This document shows positions 16,002 through 24,498 of a stretch of DNA of 42,835 bases, in pieces; within the stretch, counting starts at the first letter, position 1; each line of letters opens with the position of its first letter. The notes under the pieces were generated by a model that did no database searches, was not told where the DNA came from, and was given only the letters and a program-made list of their open reading frames with translations. Where the stretch lies: assembly GCA_002342025.1 (NCBI GenBank), contig DDPD01000014.1, forward strand, positions 1 to 42,835, written 5' to 3'. Source of the stretch: Moraxellaceae bacterium UBA2477. GTDB lineage: Bacteria; Pseudomonadota; Gammaproteobacteria; Pseudomonadales; Moraxellaceae. A program made the position numbers and the translations under genes.

Positions 16002-18131
16002 TCAGGCTTTGACGCGAATAACTTTATCGACGCCGGTCAACACGCGGATACGTTTAATAATCTGAGCCAGATGAATGCGGTCTTTGACCAAGAGGCCGAG
16101 CTGCATCACACCGTGATGAGAGCCCTTTTCTTCAATGCTAATGTGCTCGATATTGGCATTGCTATCGGTGACAACGCTGGCAATGGTTGCCAATAAGCCC
16201 CGTTGATTCACCAGAGCAATGCGCAATTCACTTTGAAACTCCCGATCAATTTTATCGGACCAACGAAGCGGTAGGCATTTATCCGGGCTGGCGCGCAACT
16301 CCGTGCTGATGTTGCGGCACTTCTGGCGATGCACAACGATGCCGCGACCGGCGCTGAGATGGCCCATGATGTCATCGCCCGGAAGGGGGCGACAGCAACG
16401 AGCATAGGACACAACCAGCCCTTCCGTGCCGCGAATCGCAATGCCTTTGGTGGCGGCGTTGCGCTTAGAAAATAGCTTATCGAGAATGCCCTCTTCCTCG
16501 GGCACGAGGCGACGAGCAACAATTTGTGGAACCTGATTGCCCAGCCCTACACTTTCTAACAGCTCTTCCAATTCCTGCATGCCAAGCTCACGCAGTACTT
16601 TTTTCACCGTTTTTTCCGGCAGGGTGTCTAGGCTGGCGCCAATATTGGAAAGCGCCTTAGCGAGCAGGCGTCGGCCTAAATCTTGAGACTCGCTACCTTG
16701 CTGATCCTTTAAGAAGTGGCGAATTTTAGCTCGGGCACGACTGGTCACAACAAAGTCGAGCCAGCCCGGGTTAGGGCGTGCACCTGGTGCGGTGACGATC
16801 TCCACGGTTTGTCCGGTCATGAGCGGTAAGCTGAGCGGTGCAAGTCGGTTGTCTACGCGAGCAGCCACGCAGGTATCGCCCACATCGGAGTGCACGGCAT
16901 AGGCAAAATCCACCGGGGTGGCGCCACGCGGCAGAGTCATGATGCGACCCTTAGGCGTGAACAAATAGACCTCGTCGGGGAATAGATCGACCTTTACGCT
17001 CTCAATGAACTCTAGCGAGTCCCCAGCGTTACGCTGCAGCTCCAGCAATGACTTCATCCACTCCCGCGCACGAGTTTGTGAGGTGTTGGTGAAGCCATCC
17101 GACTTATACAGCCAATGTGCGGCGATGCCATTGCTGGCCATGGCATCCATCGCCTCCGAACGAATTTGCACTTCAATGGGCACCCCGCGCGGGCCTTTCA
17201 GCACGGTATGCAGCGATTGGTAGCCATTGGTTTTTGGGATCGCGATGTAATCTTTGAATTTGCCCGGTATCGGCTTATACAAATTATGCATGATGCCCAG
17301 TGCGCGGTAGCAGGCATCAACGTTTTCCACGATGACGCGGAAGCCATAAACATCCATAATTTCGGCGAAATTGCGGCGTTTATCGCGCATCTTCTCGTAA
17401 ATGCTGTAAAGATGCTTTTCTCGGCCCTCAACGCGAGCGGTCAATCCTTCGCTCTTAAGGCGTTCGCTCAGGGCAGCTTCCAGCGTGACGACCATTTCTT
17501 TGCGGTGGCCGCGCGCAGCGAGAACGGCGCCACGAATGCGCTCGGCGCGCATGGGCCAAATGGCTTGGAAGCCTAACTCTTCGTATTCAATGCGAATGTC
17601 ATTCATGCCCAGTCGCATGGCGATGGGGGCATAGATTTCCAAGGTTTCGCGCGCCACCCGTTTGCGTTTTTCCAGCGTCAGCACATCCAGCGTGCGCATA
17701 TTGTGCAGGCGGTCGGCCAACTTAACGACGATAACGCGAACATCCTGCGTCATCGCCAAAATCATTTTCTGGAAATTTTCGGCCTGGGCTTCGGCTTTGG
17801 AATTGAAGTGCACTTGGGTGAGTTTGGTAACGCCATCCACGAGCATAGCCACATCGGCGCCAAAGTCGGTGCTCAGGGTTTCTTTCGAAACGCCGGTATC
17901 TTCAATCACGTCATGCAGCATCGCGGCCATCAAGCTTTGATGGTCCATATGCATGTCGCACAAAATATGGGCGACGGCTAGCGGGTGCGTGACATAAGGG
18001 TCGCCATTGCGTCGAAACTGACCGAGATGGGCCTGTTCGGAGAAAAAATAGGCACGACGGACATCGGCTACTTGCTCGGGGGTCAGGTAGCTAGATAAGC
18101 GGTTACAGAGGGTGTCGATGCCGGAGCTCAT
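16002..18131 (-). CDS. spoT: Bifunctional (p)ppGpp synthetase/hydrolase SpoT
   Basis: Makes and breaks the stringent-response alarmone (p)ppGpp. From the ATG at 18131 it has 709 residues (E. coli SpoT 702). The hydrolase domain is intact with H49 and the HD motif LHDVIEDT (H73, D74). The synthetase domain has KFKDYIAIPKTNGYQSLHT and EVQIR. A TGS domain (FTPKGRIMTLPRGATPVDFA), a linker helix region and a C-terminal ACT domain (IEHISIEEKGSHHG) follow. The frame is open 15 codons further to 18176; 18131 fits the homologous start better. It is transcribed behind rpoZ. Confidence 0.96.
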   Translation of the reverse strand: MSSGIDTLCNRLSSYLTPEQVADVRRAYFFSEQAHLGQFRRNGDPYVTHPLAVAHILCDMHMDHQSLMAAMLHDVIEDTGVSKETLSTDFGADVAMLVDGVTKLTQVHFNSKAEAQAENFQKMILAMTQDVRVIVVKLADRLHNMRTLDVLTLEKRKRVARETLEIYAPIAMRLGMNDIRIEYEELGFQAIWPMRAERIRGAVLAARGHRKEMVVTLEAALSERLKSEGLTARVEGREKHLYSIYEKMRDKRRNFAEIMDVYGFRVIVENVDACYRALGIMHNLYKPIPGKFKDYIAIPKTNGYQSLHTVLKGPRGVPIEVQIRSEAMDAMASNGIAAHWLYKSDGFTNTSQTRAREWMKSLLELQRNAGDSLEFIESVKVDLFPDEVYLFTPKGRIMTLPRGATPVDFAYAVHSDVGDTCVAARVDNRLAPLSLPLMTGQTVEIVTAPGARPNPGWLDFVVTSRARAKIRHFLKDQQGSESQDLGRRLLAKALSNIGASLDTLPEKTVKKVLRELGMQELEELLESVGLGNQVPQIVARRLVPEEEGILDKLFSKRNAATKGIAIRGTEGLVVSYARCCRPLPGDDIMGHLSAGRGIVVHRQKCRNISTELRASPDKCLPLRWSDKIDREFQSELRIALVNQRGLLATIASVVTDSNANIEHISIEEKGSHHGVMQLGLLVKDRIHLAQIIKRIRVLTGVDKVIRVKA

Positions 18132-18215
18132 CCTGTGAGTCTCCGGCTTCGTAGGCCGCGTCGTCAAGGCAGACAAGCGGCTAATTTTGCAGGAAATTGT
18201 GTGCGACGTGTATGT

Positions 18216-18488
18216 TTAGAGCTCGACGGGCGGTTGGTATTCGAGGTCGCCCAAGTTGCTCAAATCCGGGAGCGCTTCTTCTTCCTGCACTTCGGTCAGG
18301 ATGGAACGCGTGACATGGCCAGCGGCGATTTCGCGCAGGGCCATCACGGTGGGCTTGTCATTTTCCCAAGGCAGGAAGGCTTCTTTGCCGCCAGTAGCGA
18401 GTTGACGGGCGCGCTTAGAAGCGACCAGTACGAGCTCGAAACGGTTATCTAGGTTGGTCAAGCAGTCTTCGACGGTTACACGGGCCAC
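18216..18488 (-). CDS. rpoZ: RNA polymerase omega subunit RpoZ
   Basis: Small subunit that supports folding of beta-prime and, in proteobacteria, contributes to the ppGpp binding site on RNA polymerase. The 90 residues match E. coli omega in length and sequence: MARVTVEDCL at the start, NRFELVLVASKRARQL in the helix that clamps beta-prime, and NDKPTVMALREIA. It lies between gmk and spoT, the standard gammaproteobacterial order. Confidence 0.97.
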   Translation of the reverse strand: MARVTVEDCLTNLDNRFELVLVASKRARQLATGGKEAFLPWENDKPTVMALREIAAGHVTRSILTEVQEEEALPDLSNLGDLEYQPPVEL

Positions 18489-18564
18489 GATGTCTCTCCG
18501 ATGGAGCGATCACAAAAGAGGCGGAATATTACGCGACGAGCCGCCCCAACGCAATGATTAAGAC

Positions 18565-19182
18565 TTAGCCGCCTGTGAGTAGGCGTTTGATCAGCTCCGC
18601 CTGGCGTGCCGCCTGTGCGCGGTGGGACGTGCGAGCAGCACGCACAATGGCTTGTAGATCAGCCAGTGCGGTCGCAAAGTCGTCGTTAATGACGAGGTAA
18701 TCGAACTCGCTGTAGTGAGTGATGTCGGCAATGGCTTCGCTAAGACGATGCGCGATGACCTCATTACTATCTGTGCCACGTCCATTTAAACGTTCGGCAA
18801 GCGCCTTTAACGAGGGCGGCAAAATGAAAATCGACAGTGCTTGCGGCATGAGTTCACGGACAATTTGAGCGCCTTGCCAGTCGATTTCGAGAATCACGTC
18901 GTGATCGTTGGCAAGCTGCTGTTCGACCCAGGTGCGAGAAGTGCCATAAAGGTTGCCAAAGACTTCGGCATGCTCCAGGAACTGACCTGCTGCGACCTCT
19001 GCTAAGAATTGTTCGCGGGAGATGAAATGATAATTAACCCCATCGACTTCGCCGGGACGAGCAGGACGTGTGGTGTGCGACACGGACACGCCGAGACGGT
19101 CAGCATCGGCAACTAGCGCTTTGACGAGGGAGGTTTTGCCAGTGCCAGAGGCGGCGGCGATGATAAAAAGGGTGCCAGACAT
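18565..19182 (-). CDS. gmk: Guanylate kinase
   Basis: Converts GMP to GDP with ATP. From the ATG at 19182 it has 205 residues. The P-loop reads AAASGTGKTSL near the N terminus; the GMP-binding part has SHTTRPARPGEVDGVNYHF and EHAEVFGNLYGTS; ILEIDWQGAQ is the central strand. Most homologues have APSG where this protein has AASG, a mild change. The open frame extends nine codons upstream to 19209, but MSGTLFII fits homologous starts. First gene of the gmk-rpoZ-spoT-ridA run; its promoter should be in the 77 bases to 19259. Confidence 0.95.
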   Translation of the reverse strand: MSGTLFIIAAASGTGKTSLVKALVADADRLGVSVSHTTRPARPGEVDGVNYHFISREQFLAEVAAGQFLEHAEVFGNLYGTSRTWVEQQLANDHDVILEIDWQGAQIVRELMPQALSIFILPPSLKALAERLNGRGTDSNEVIAHRLSEAIADITHYSEFDYLVINDDFATALADLQAIVRAARTSHRAQAARQAELIKRLLTGG

Positions 19183-19259
19183 AGCGTGCGCTCGCGTCAG
19201 TGTTGTCATTGCTGAAGGTGAGTAGCCTAGCGTGCAATTTAATTAAAGAAAGTAACTTT

Positions 19260-20294
19260 TTATGAGGTTTGACTCTGCTGCAGCCATTGCCCCGGTGTTA
19301 GGCCGGTCCAACGCCTAAAGGCACGCTGAAAAGCGCTTTGCTCTGAAAAGCCACAAGCTAACGCAACATCCGTCAGTACTGTGTTGGCTTGGCCTAGCCA
19401 ATATAAAGCCGCTTCACGGCGGGTGGCATCTTGGATATTGCGCAAGTTCAACTGGCGCTCACTCATGGATTGACGGAGTTGTCGTGCGCTCAAACCCAGC
19501 GCTGTGGCCAAGGCGAGCGTGTCGGGTAGCGGACCGGGCATGGCCCGAAAGCATGCGGCCCGCAGTTCGTTTTCGAGATTAAGCAGGATGGGTTCGGCCA
19601 GGAGTCGACGCGCTTCTTTTAAGATCATGCCGCCGGCGCTGGGATCTGCGAAACGCAATTCTTGATTGAGCCAAGTGCTGGGAAAGTAAACCGCCGTGGC
19701 TTCTGCCTGAAAGCTGACTGGACAGCCGAAGATGCCTTGATAGTCGGCCTCGGTCGCGCGGGCCGCATGTTGAAAGCTGACCCGATGTCCGTGATCTTGT
19801 ATTTGCCATAGCGCCGGCCCCAGCAACACCCAACCCGCGAGCGCCAGTTCAATGACCGCCGGCGGCATGGGCAAATGAGGTGTCATGATCAGTGCTACTT
19901 CTGCGCTGGGCTCTTGCGGCAGCCTTAGCTCAATTTCAATGCCATCCCAGATCAATGGATCGAGCTCGATCAATCGATTTAGGCCCTCTGCTAGTGTGGT
20001 GCTGGCCAACAAGCCCATGCCTAGCCAAGGAAAGGCGCGCAAGCTGAGCGCATGCGCATGGCGAATGCCAATGAGGGCATCCTCTGCCGCCGCAATATAC
20101 GTTTCCAGTAGGGCGTAGGCCTGATGGAGTGGGATGCGGTAATGGCTATCGTGATGAAGGCGCAAGGAGTCAATGCCGCTGTCGCGCAGTTGCTTATCAC
20201 TGAGTGAGGACGGCAGCAGCTCGCGCAAGTAGCTAGCGGTCAGGGCGGCTGGTGAGCGCATTTGCGCGGGCAATGTTAGCGATTCAAGTGCCAT
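19260..20294 (-). CDS. AraC-family regulator with arabinose-binding-like N-terminal domain
   Basis: Transcription factor of 344 residues. The N-terminal two thirds match the large ligand domain of the AraC group found next to lipid and amino-acid catabolism genes (PF12625 type). The C terminus carries two helix-turn-helices; the second is clear: LTDVALACGFSEQSAFQRAFRRWTG at the usual distance from the end. Divergent from the fatty-acid-hydroxylase-like gene, with only 85 bases between the two starts, so that gene is the likely target. Ligand unknown. No strong ribosome site is visible. Confidence 0.88.
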   Translation of the reverse strand: MALESLTLPAQMRSPAALTASYLRELLPSSLSDKQLRDSGIDSLRLHHDSHYRIPLHQAYALLETYIAAAEDALIGIRHAHALSLRAFPWLGMGLLASTTLAEGLNRLIELDPLIWDGIEIELRLPQEPSAEVALIMTPHLPMPPAVIELALAGWVLLGPALWQIQDHGHRVSFQHAARATEADYQGIFGCPVSFQAEATAVYFPSTWLNQELRFADPSAGGMILKEARRLLAEPILLNLENELRAACFRAMPGPLPDTLALATALGLSARQLRQSMSERQLNLRNIQDATRREAALYWLGQANTVLTDVALACGFSEQSAFQRAFRRWTGLTPGQWLQQSQTS

Positions 20295-20379
20295 GTTGGG
20301 CGGGCTATTCAGTCAATACTCGTCACCACTCTACACAGTAGTCTGGCAATATCCAAAGTCAGTAGATCAGGAGTAGAGC

Positions 20380-20967
20380 ATGCTAGGTATTCCGTTAGGG
20401 TTGGTCACCGCAAACGCCGTGGAGTGGGTCATGCACAAGTATGTATTGCATGACATGGGGCGCGACCCGAAGAACTTCTGGGCATTTCACTTTCACGAGC
20501 ATCACAAAGTGGTGCGTAAGAATGCCTACCACGATCCGAACTACGAGAAATTCCCGCTCGGCCTGCATGCTCAGGGCAAGGAAGCTTGGGGCTTGATCGC
20601 GGCTAGTGCGGCGGTGGCACCATTGTTCCCGGTAGCTCCGTTTTATGTGGGCACGCTCTGGTATTGCGCGGCCAACTACTATCGCGTGCACAAGAAGTCG
20701 CACATGGACCCGACTTGGGGGCGAGCCAACATTCCCTGGCACTACGACCACCACATGGGCCGCAACCCCAATGCCAACTGGTGTGTGACTAAACCGTGGT
20801 TCGACTATGTCATGGGCACGCGTGAATTCATGCCGGATGCCCCGCGGGAGAGCAATGTGCTGGGGTTGCAGAAGCTGCCGCAGTGGCTGGCGAAGCGCTT
20901 GCCGGATCCGATGCGCTTCGGACGCGTGGTTGGCGCACCGCTGAAGTCTGTGCCATCCGTGGCGTGA
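20380..20967 (+). CDS. Fatty acid hydroxylase / sterol desaturase superfamily protein
   Basis: Membrane diiron oxygenase family, 195 residues. Histidine clusters are HKYVLH (19-24), HFHEHH (37-42), RVHKKSH (102-108) and WHYDHH (120-125), in the order that makes the diiron site of fatty acid 2-hydroxylases and carotenoid hydroxylases. Two hydrophobic stretches lie at the N terminus and near 71-100, shorter than in typical four-helix members. AGGAG six bases before the ATG makes the start firm. It may hydroxylate a fatty acyl chain; the substrate is inference. Convergent with the TetR gene. Confidence 0.82.
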   Translation: MLGIPLGLVTANAVEWVMHKYVLHDMGRDPKNFWAFHFHEHHKVVRKNAYHDPNYEKFPLGLHAQGKEAWGLIAASAAVAPLFPVAPFYVGTLWYCAANYYRVHKKSHMDPTWGRANIPWHYDHHMGRNPNANWCVTKPWFDYVMGTREFMPDAPRESNVLGLQKLPQWLAKRLPDPMRFGRVVGAPLKSVPSVA

Positions 20968-20980
20968 AGTGTGTTGACGC

Positions 20981-21745
20981 TCAGTGCGGATCGCTGAGCG
21001 AACTATCCCAATAAACCGGTCGTGGCGGTGGTGTCGTCACCCCCGGTTTTGCCTGTAGATATTCTCCAAGCACGCGCGACCAGAGCGTGAGAAAGTGTGC
21101 GGCGAAAGCGTCGCTTTTCATTAAATGGCGCTCCATCGCCATGCCCGTGAGCAGCCAGTGCGTAAGCACGAACAGGTGCGTGGCATTAACGCCATCACGT
21201 GCCGGCTCAAAGTAGTGTTGCGTCGCCACTTCAAGTGTTTTGTATCCCACGGCCCAGAGTTTCTGAATGATGGCCGACAGCTCCTCATCGCGCCGACTCG
21301 CCAGCATGAGCTCCATCAAGGCCAAGCTCTCGGTTTTGCCGAAGAGCTCGTGCCAGCTCGCCAGAATCATGTCGTTGAGGCGATTGTCCGAGTGCTCTAA
21401 TGCGCGAATGGCATGGCCGAGATAGATGTAGAGCTGGCGAATCAGATGGTCCGCCGTGGCTTCAATAAGCGATGCCTTGGTCGGGAAGTGATGCAGCGGA
21501 GCGCCGCGCGATACGCCGGCGGCAGTGATGATCTGGCTGACGGTGGTGCCAACATAACCTTCGGCAGCCAGACATTGCACCGTGGCCTCGATCAGACGCT
21601 GGCGCATGGCGTTGCTGCGCTCGGCTTGGGTGCGGCGGGCGCTGTCTTTGACGGCCTCGGATGCGGCGGCTTCGGTCATCTTGGCGTTCTCTGGCGACAA
21701 TCGGTGTTGCTGCATTCTATCGAGCATTTCACTGAGTCGGGACAC
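20981..21745 (-). CDS. TetR-family regulator of the lipid oxidation genes
   Basis: Repressor-type DNA-binding protein. The helix-turn-helix spans TVSQIITAAGVSRGAPLHHFPTK in the numbering of the 254-residue form, preceded by an unusually long and probably disordered 45-residue leader. The start is uncertain: GTG at 21745, or ATG at 21727, 21715 or 21679, none with a good ribosome site. The rest is the helical ligand domain. Divergent from the multifunctional enzyme gene, with a 14-base palindrome 11 bases in front of the GTG, so it probably represses itself and that enzyme and responds to an acyl-CoA or related ligand. Confidence 0.87.
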   Translation of the reverse strand: MSRLSEMLDRMQQHRLSPENAKMTEAAASEAVKDSARRTQAERSNAMRQRLIEATVQCLAAEGYVGTTVSQIITAAGVSRGAPLHHFPTKASLIEATADHLIRQLYIYLGHAIRALEHSDNRLNDMILASWHELFGKTESLALMELMLASRRDEELSAIIQKLWAVGYKTLEVATQHYFEPARDGVNATHLFVLTHWLLTGMAMERHLMKSDAFAAHFLTLWSRVLGEYLQAKPGVTTPPPRPVYWDSSLSDPH

Positions 21746-21755
21746 GAGAAATACC

Positions 21756-21769
21756 TGACTGATCGGTCA
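21756..21769. promoter_or_regulatory. Candidate TetR operator
   Basis: TGACTGATCGGTCA, a 14-base palindrome with one mismatched pair, in the divergent tetR / multifunctional enzyme region, just before the likely -35 at 21778. Confidence 0.5.
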
Positions 21770-21777
21770 CAAAATGC

Positions 21778-21807
21778 TTGACAGTATCTCAGCCTGCGCG
21801 GTAAAAA
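21778..21807 (+). promoter_or_regulatory. Likely promoter of the multifunctional enzyme gene
   Basis: TTGACA (21778-21783) matches the -35 consensus; TAAAAA (21802-21807) lies 18 bases downstream as a weak -10. The candidate operator at 21756 is 8 bases upstream. A perfect palindrome TACGGCCGTA (21820-21829) follows and could be a second site. Confidence 0.4.
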
Positions 21808-21875
21808 ACAAACATGTTGTACGGCCGTATTGTAAATATTCTTCATTAGCGCGGCCGGCACTTGGAGGGTTGAGG

Positions 21876-24467
21876 ATGTCTAATCTGCGTTTTGACGGCC
21901 GCGTGGCCATTGTGACTGGGGCCGGGAACGGGCTCGGTCGTTCGCATGCCCTGATGCTGGGCGCGCTCGGTGCCAAAGTCGTGGTCAATGACCTTGGCGG
22001 TGGCGCGCATGGCGACGGCAAGTCCTCCGCAGCAGCCGACAAGGTCGTGGAAGAAATCAAGGCACTCGGTGGAGAGGCCGTGGCCAACTACGATTCGGTG
22101 GAGAACGGGGCGAGCATCGTGCAGACGGCGCTGGATGCCTTCGGCACCATCGATATCGTTATCAACAACGCCGGCATTCTGCGCGATGTCAGCTTCCAGA
22201 AGATGACGCAGGGCGACTGGGATCTCATTCTCAAGGTGCATCTGACCGGCTCGATGAGCGTGACTCATGCGGCGTGGCCGATCATGCGCGAGAAGGGTTA
22301 CGGCCGCATCATCATGACCACCTCAGCGGCCGGTATTTACGGCAACTTCGGCCAGGCCAACTACTGTGCCGCCAAGCTCGGCCTCGCCGGGCTGGCCAAC
22401 TGCCTCGCCGAGGAAGGCCGCAGCAAGGGCATCCACGTCAATACTATCGCGCCGATTGCCGCGTCTCGGCTGACCGAGACGGTGATGCCGCCAGAGCTGC
22501 TGGCCAACCTAAAGCCGGAGAATGTCAGCCCGCTGGTGGCCTGGCTCTGCCATGAGGATTGCGAAGAGACCAAGGGTCTGTTCGAGGTTGGTGCCGGCTA
22601 CATCGCCAAGCTGCGCTGGGAGCGCACCGTGGGGCAGTCGTTTCCGCTCGGCAAGGCCTTCAGCATCGATGATGTGGCGAAGAAGTGGGACACGATTACC
22701 GACTTCACCGATGCCGGGCATCCGGCCAGCGTGAACGATTCCTTTGCGCCGATTCTGCACAACATCAATAACCCGCGCTTGGGTGGCAATGAATTCATTG
22801 ATCTCGATGAGGCCGCGAAGGCGGAGCTAGTGCTGGAGAACAGTTACGACGAGCGCGACATTGCGCTTTATGCGCTGGGCATCGGCGCAGCACGTGATCC
22901 TATGGATGCCACCGAGCTGGGCTATGTGTACGAGCTCGGTGCCGACTTCCGGGTGCTGCCGACCTACGGCGTGATGCCGCAGTCCAACGCCATGCTGGCC
23001 GCCGCCAAGACCGGCGGCCTGAAACTGCCGGGCATGAACTTCGGTTTCGATCGCCTGCTGCATGGCGAGCAGTACACCGAGATCAAGCGTCCTCTGCCGC
23101 CGCACGCCAAGCTCCGGCATGTGTTCAAGTTCAAGGAAGCCTTCGACAAGGCACCGAATGCGGTGGTGACTTTCGCGGTGCACAGTTATAACGAGACCGG
23201 CGAAGAGATCATCTACAACGAGATGACGTCGTTCGTGAAAGGCGCGGGCGGTTGGGGTGGCAATCGTGGCCCATCGGCGGATATCAATGTGCCGCCGGCG
23301 CGTGAGCCGGATGCGGTCATCGAAGAGAAGACCGACGACAACCAGACCCTGCTTTATCGTCTGTCCGGCGACTGGAATCCGCTGCATGCCGACCCAGCTT
23401 TCGCGAAGGCGTTCGGCTACGAGAAGCCGATTCTGCACGGCATGTGCACCTTCGGCTACTGCGGTCGCCATGTGGTGAAGGCGTTTAGCGGCAACGACCC
23501 GCGCTACTTCAAGAGCATCAAGGTACGTTTCGCCAAGAGCGTGTTTCCAGGCGAGACCCTGGTCACGAAGATGTGGAAGGAGTCCGACACCCGCATCCTC
23601 TTCGAGACGTCGGTGAAGGAGCGTGGCGAGGTGGTGATCAAGAATGCCGCCGTGGAGCTATATGCCGAAATTCCGGCGCCAAAGGCCAAGGCAAAGACTG
23701 AGCCGGCGGCTGGCAAGGCAGCGGCCAGCGGTGTTGATGAGGGCGTGACGCTGGCGGATGTGTTTGGCGGCATCAAGTCTTTCGTGGCCGCCAAGCCCGA
23801 GCTGGTCGAGCAGACCAAGACCAGCTTCCAGTTCATTTTCCACAATCCCGAGTCGTCGTGGTTTATTGATCTGCGCAATGCGCCGGGCAGCGTGGGTGCA
23901 GGCACGGCAGTTAAGCCGGATGTGACCATCGAGCTCGACAGCCAGTATGTGGACACGCTGTTCGGCGGCGATCTGGCGGCCGTGCAGAAGCTGTTCTTCG
24001 GCGGCCAGCTCAAGATCAGCGGCAATGTCATGGCCTCCAACAAGCTCACGGCGCTGGCCGGCATGGACAAGGCTCTGGTGGAGAAGGCGCGCCAGGAGCG
24101 TCTGGCCAGCGGTGCCCCGGCCGAGACGGCGGTAGCTGCGCAGGCTCCGCGTGAAGTCTTTGCTGATCGCTTGTTCGCTGCGCTGACCGCCAAGCTCGGC
24201 AGTGGCGAGCTCAAGACCGGACTGACCTCCGTACTCCAGTTCAACATCAACGACATCGATGCCGTGTGGTCGGTCGATTTCGGCGGCCGCGAGGTGGTGC
24301 GCAGTGCGGCGGCATCGCCGGCGGCGGTCATCGGCCTCAGTGACGACACCCTGAAGGCGCTGGCGGAAGGTGGCGATCTTGCCGTCTTGTTCCAGAAAGG
24401 TGCCGTGCGTGTGGATGGCGATGTGCTGCTGGCGCGTGAGCTGACCTGCCTGGCCGGTCTGGCCTGA
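21876..24467 (+). CDS. MFE-2-like multifunctional beta-oxidation enzyme: SDR + hydratase 2 + two SCP2 domains
   Basis: From the ATG at 21876 (GGAGGG and GAGG upstream) it has 863 residues. Residues 1-300 are an SDR domain with TGAGNGLGR (14-22), NNAG (97-100), S150, Y163 and K167, expected to oxidise (R)-3-hydroxyacyl-CoA. Residues about 325-600 are a double hot-dog enoyl-CoA hydratase 2 with the active GDWNPLHADP (D499, H504). After an Ala/Lys/Pro linker (601-620) there are two SCP2 lipid-binding domains, about 624-735 and 760-863. Human MFE-2 has the same order with a single SCP2 domain. The thiolase gene follows after 31 bases, giving the next reaction. Confidence 0.9.
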   Translation: MSNLRFDGRVAIVTGAGNGLGRSHALMLGALGAKVVVNDLGGGAHGDGKSSAAADKVVEEIKALGGEAVANYDSVENGASIVQTALDAFGTIDIVINNAGILRDVSFQKMTQGDWDLILKVHLTGSMSVTHAAWPIMREKGYGRIIMTTSAAGIYGNFGQANYCAAKLGLAGLANCLAEEGRSKGIHVNTIAPIAASRLTETVMPPELLANLKPENVSPLVAWLCHEDCEETKGLFEVGAGYIAKLRWERTVGQSFPLGKAFSIDDVAKKWDTITDFTDAGHPASVNDSFAPILHNINNPRLGGNEFIDLDEAAKAELVLENSYDERDIALYALGIGAARDPMDATELGYVYELGADFRVLPTYGVMPQSNAMLAAAKTGGLKLPGMNFGFDRLLHGEQYTEIKRPLPPHAKLRHVFKFKEAFDKAPNAVVTFAVHSYNETGEEIIYNEMTSFVKGAGGWGGNRGPSADINVPPAREPDAVIEEKTDDNQTLLYRLSGDWNPLHADPAFAKAFGYEKPILHGMCTFGYCGRHVVKAFSGNDPRYFKSIKVRFAKSVFPGETLVTKMWKESDTRILFETSVKERGEVVIKNAAVELYAEIPAPKAKAKTEPAAGKAAASGVDEGVTLADVFGGIKSFVAAKPELVEQTKTSFQFIFHNPESSWFIDLRNAPGSVGAGTAVKPDVTIELDSQYVDTLFGGDLAAVQKLFFGGQLKISGNVMASNKLTALAGMDKALVEKARQERLASGAPAETAVAAQAPREVFADRLFAALTAKLGSGELKTGLTSVLQFNINDIDAVWSVDFGGREVVRSAAASPAAVIGLSDDTLKALAEGGDLAVLFQKGAVRVDGDVLLARELTCLAGLA

Positions 24468-24498
24468 ATCAACCCCGAATTCGAAGAGAGAAAGCATC

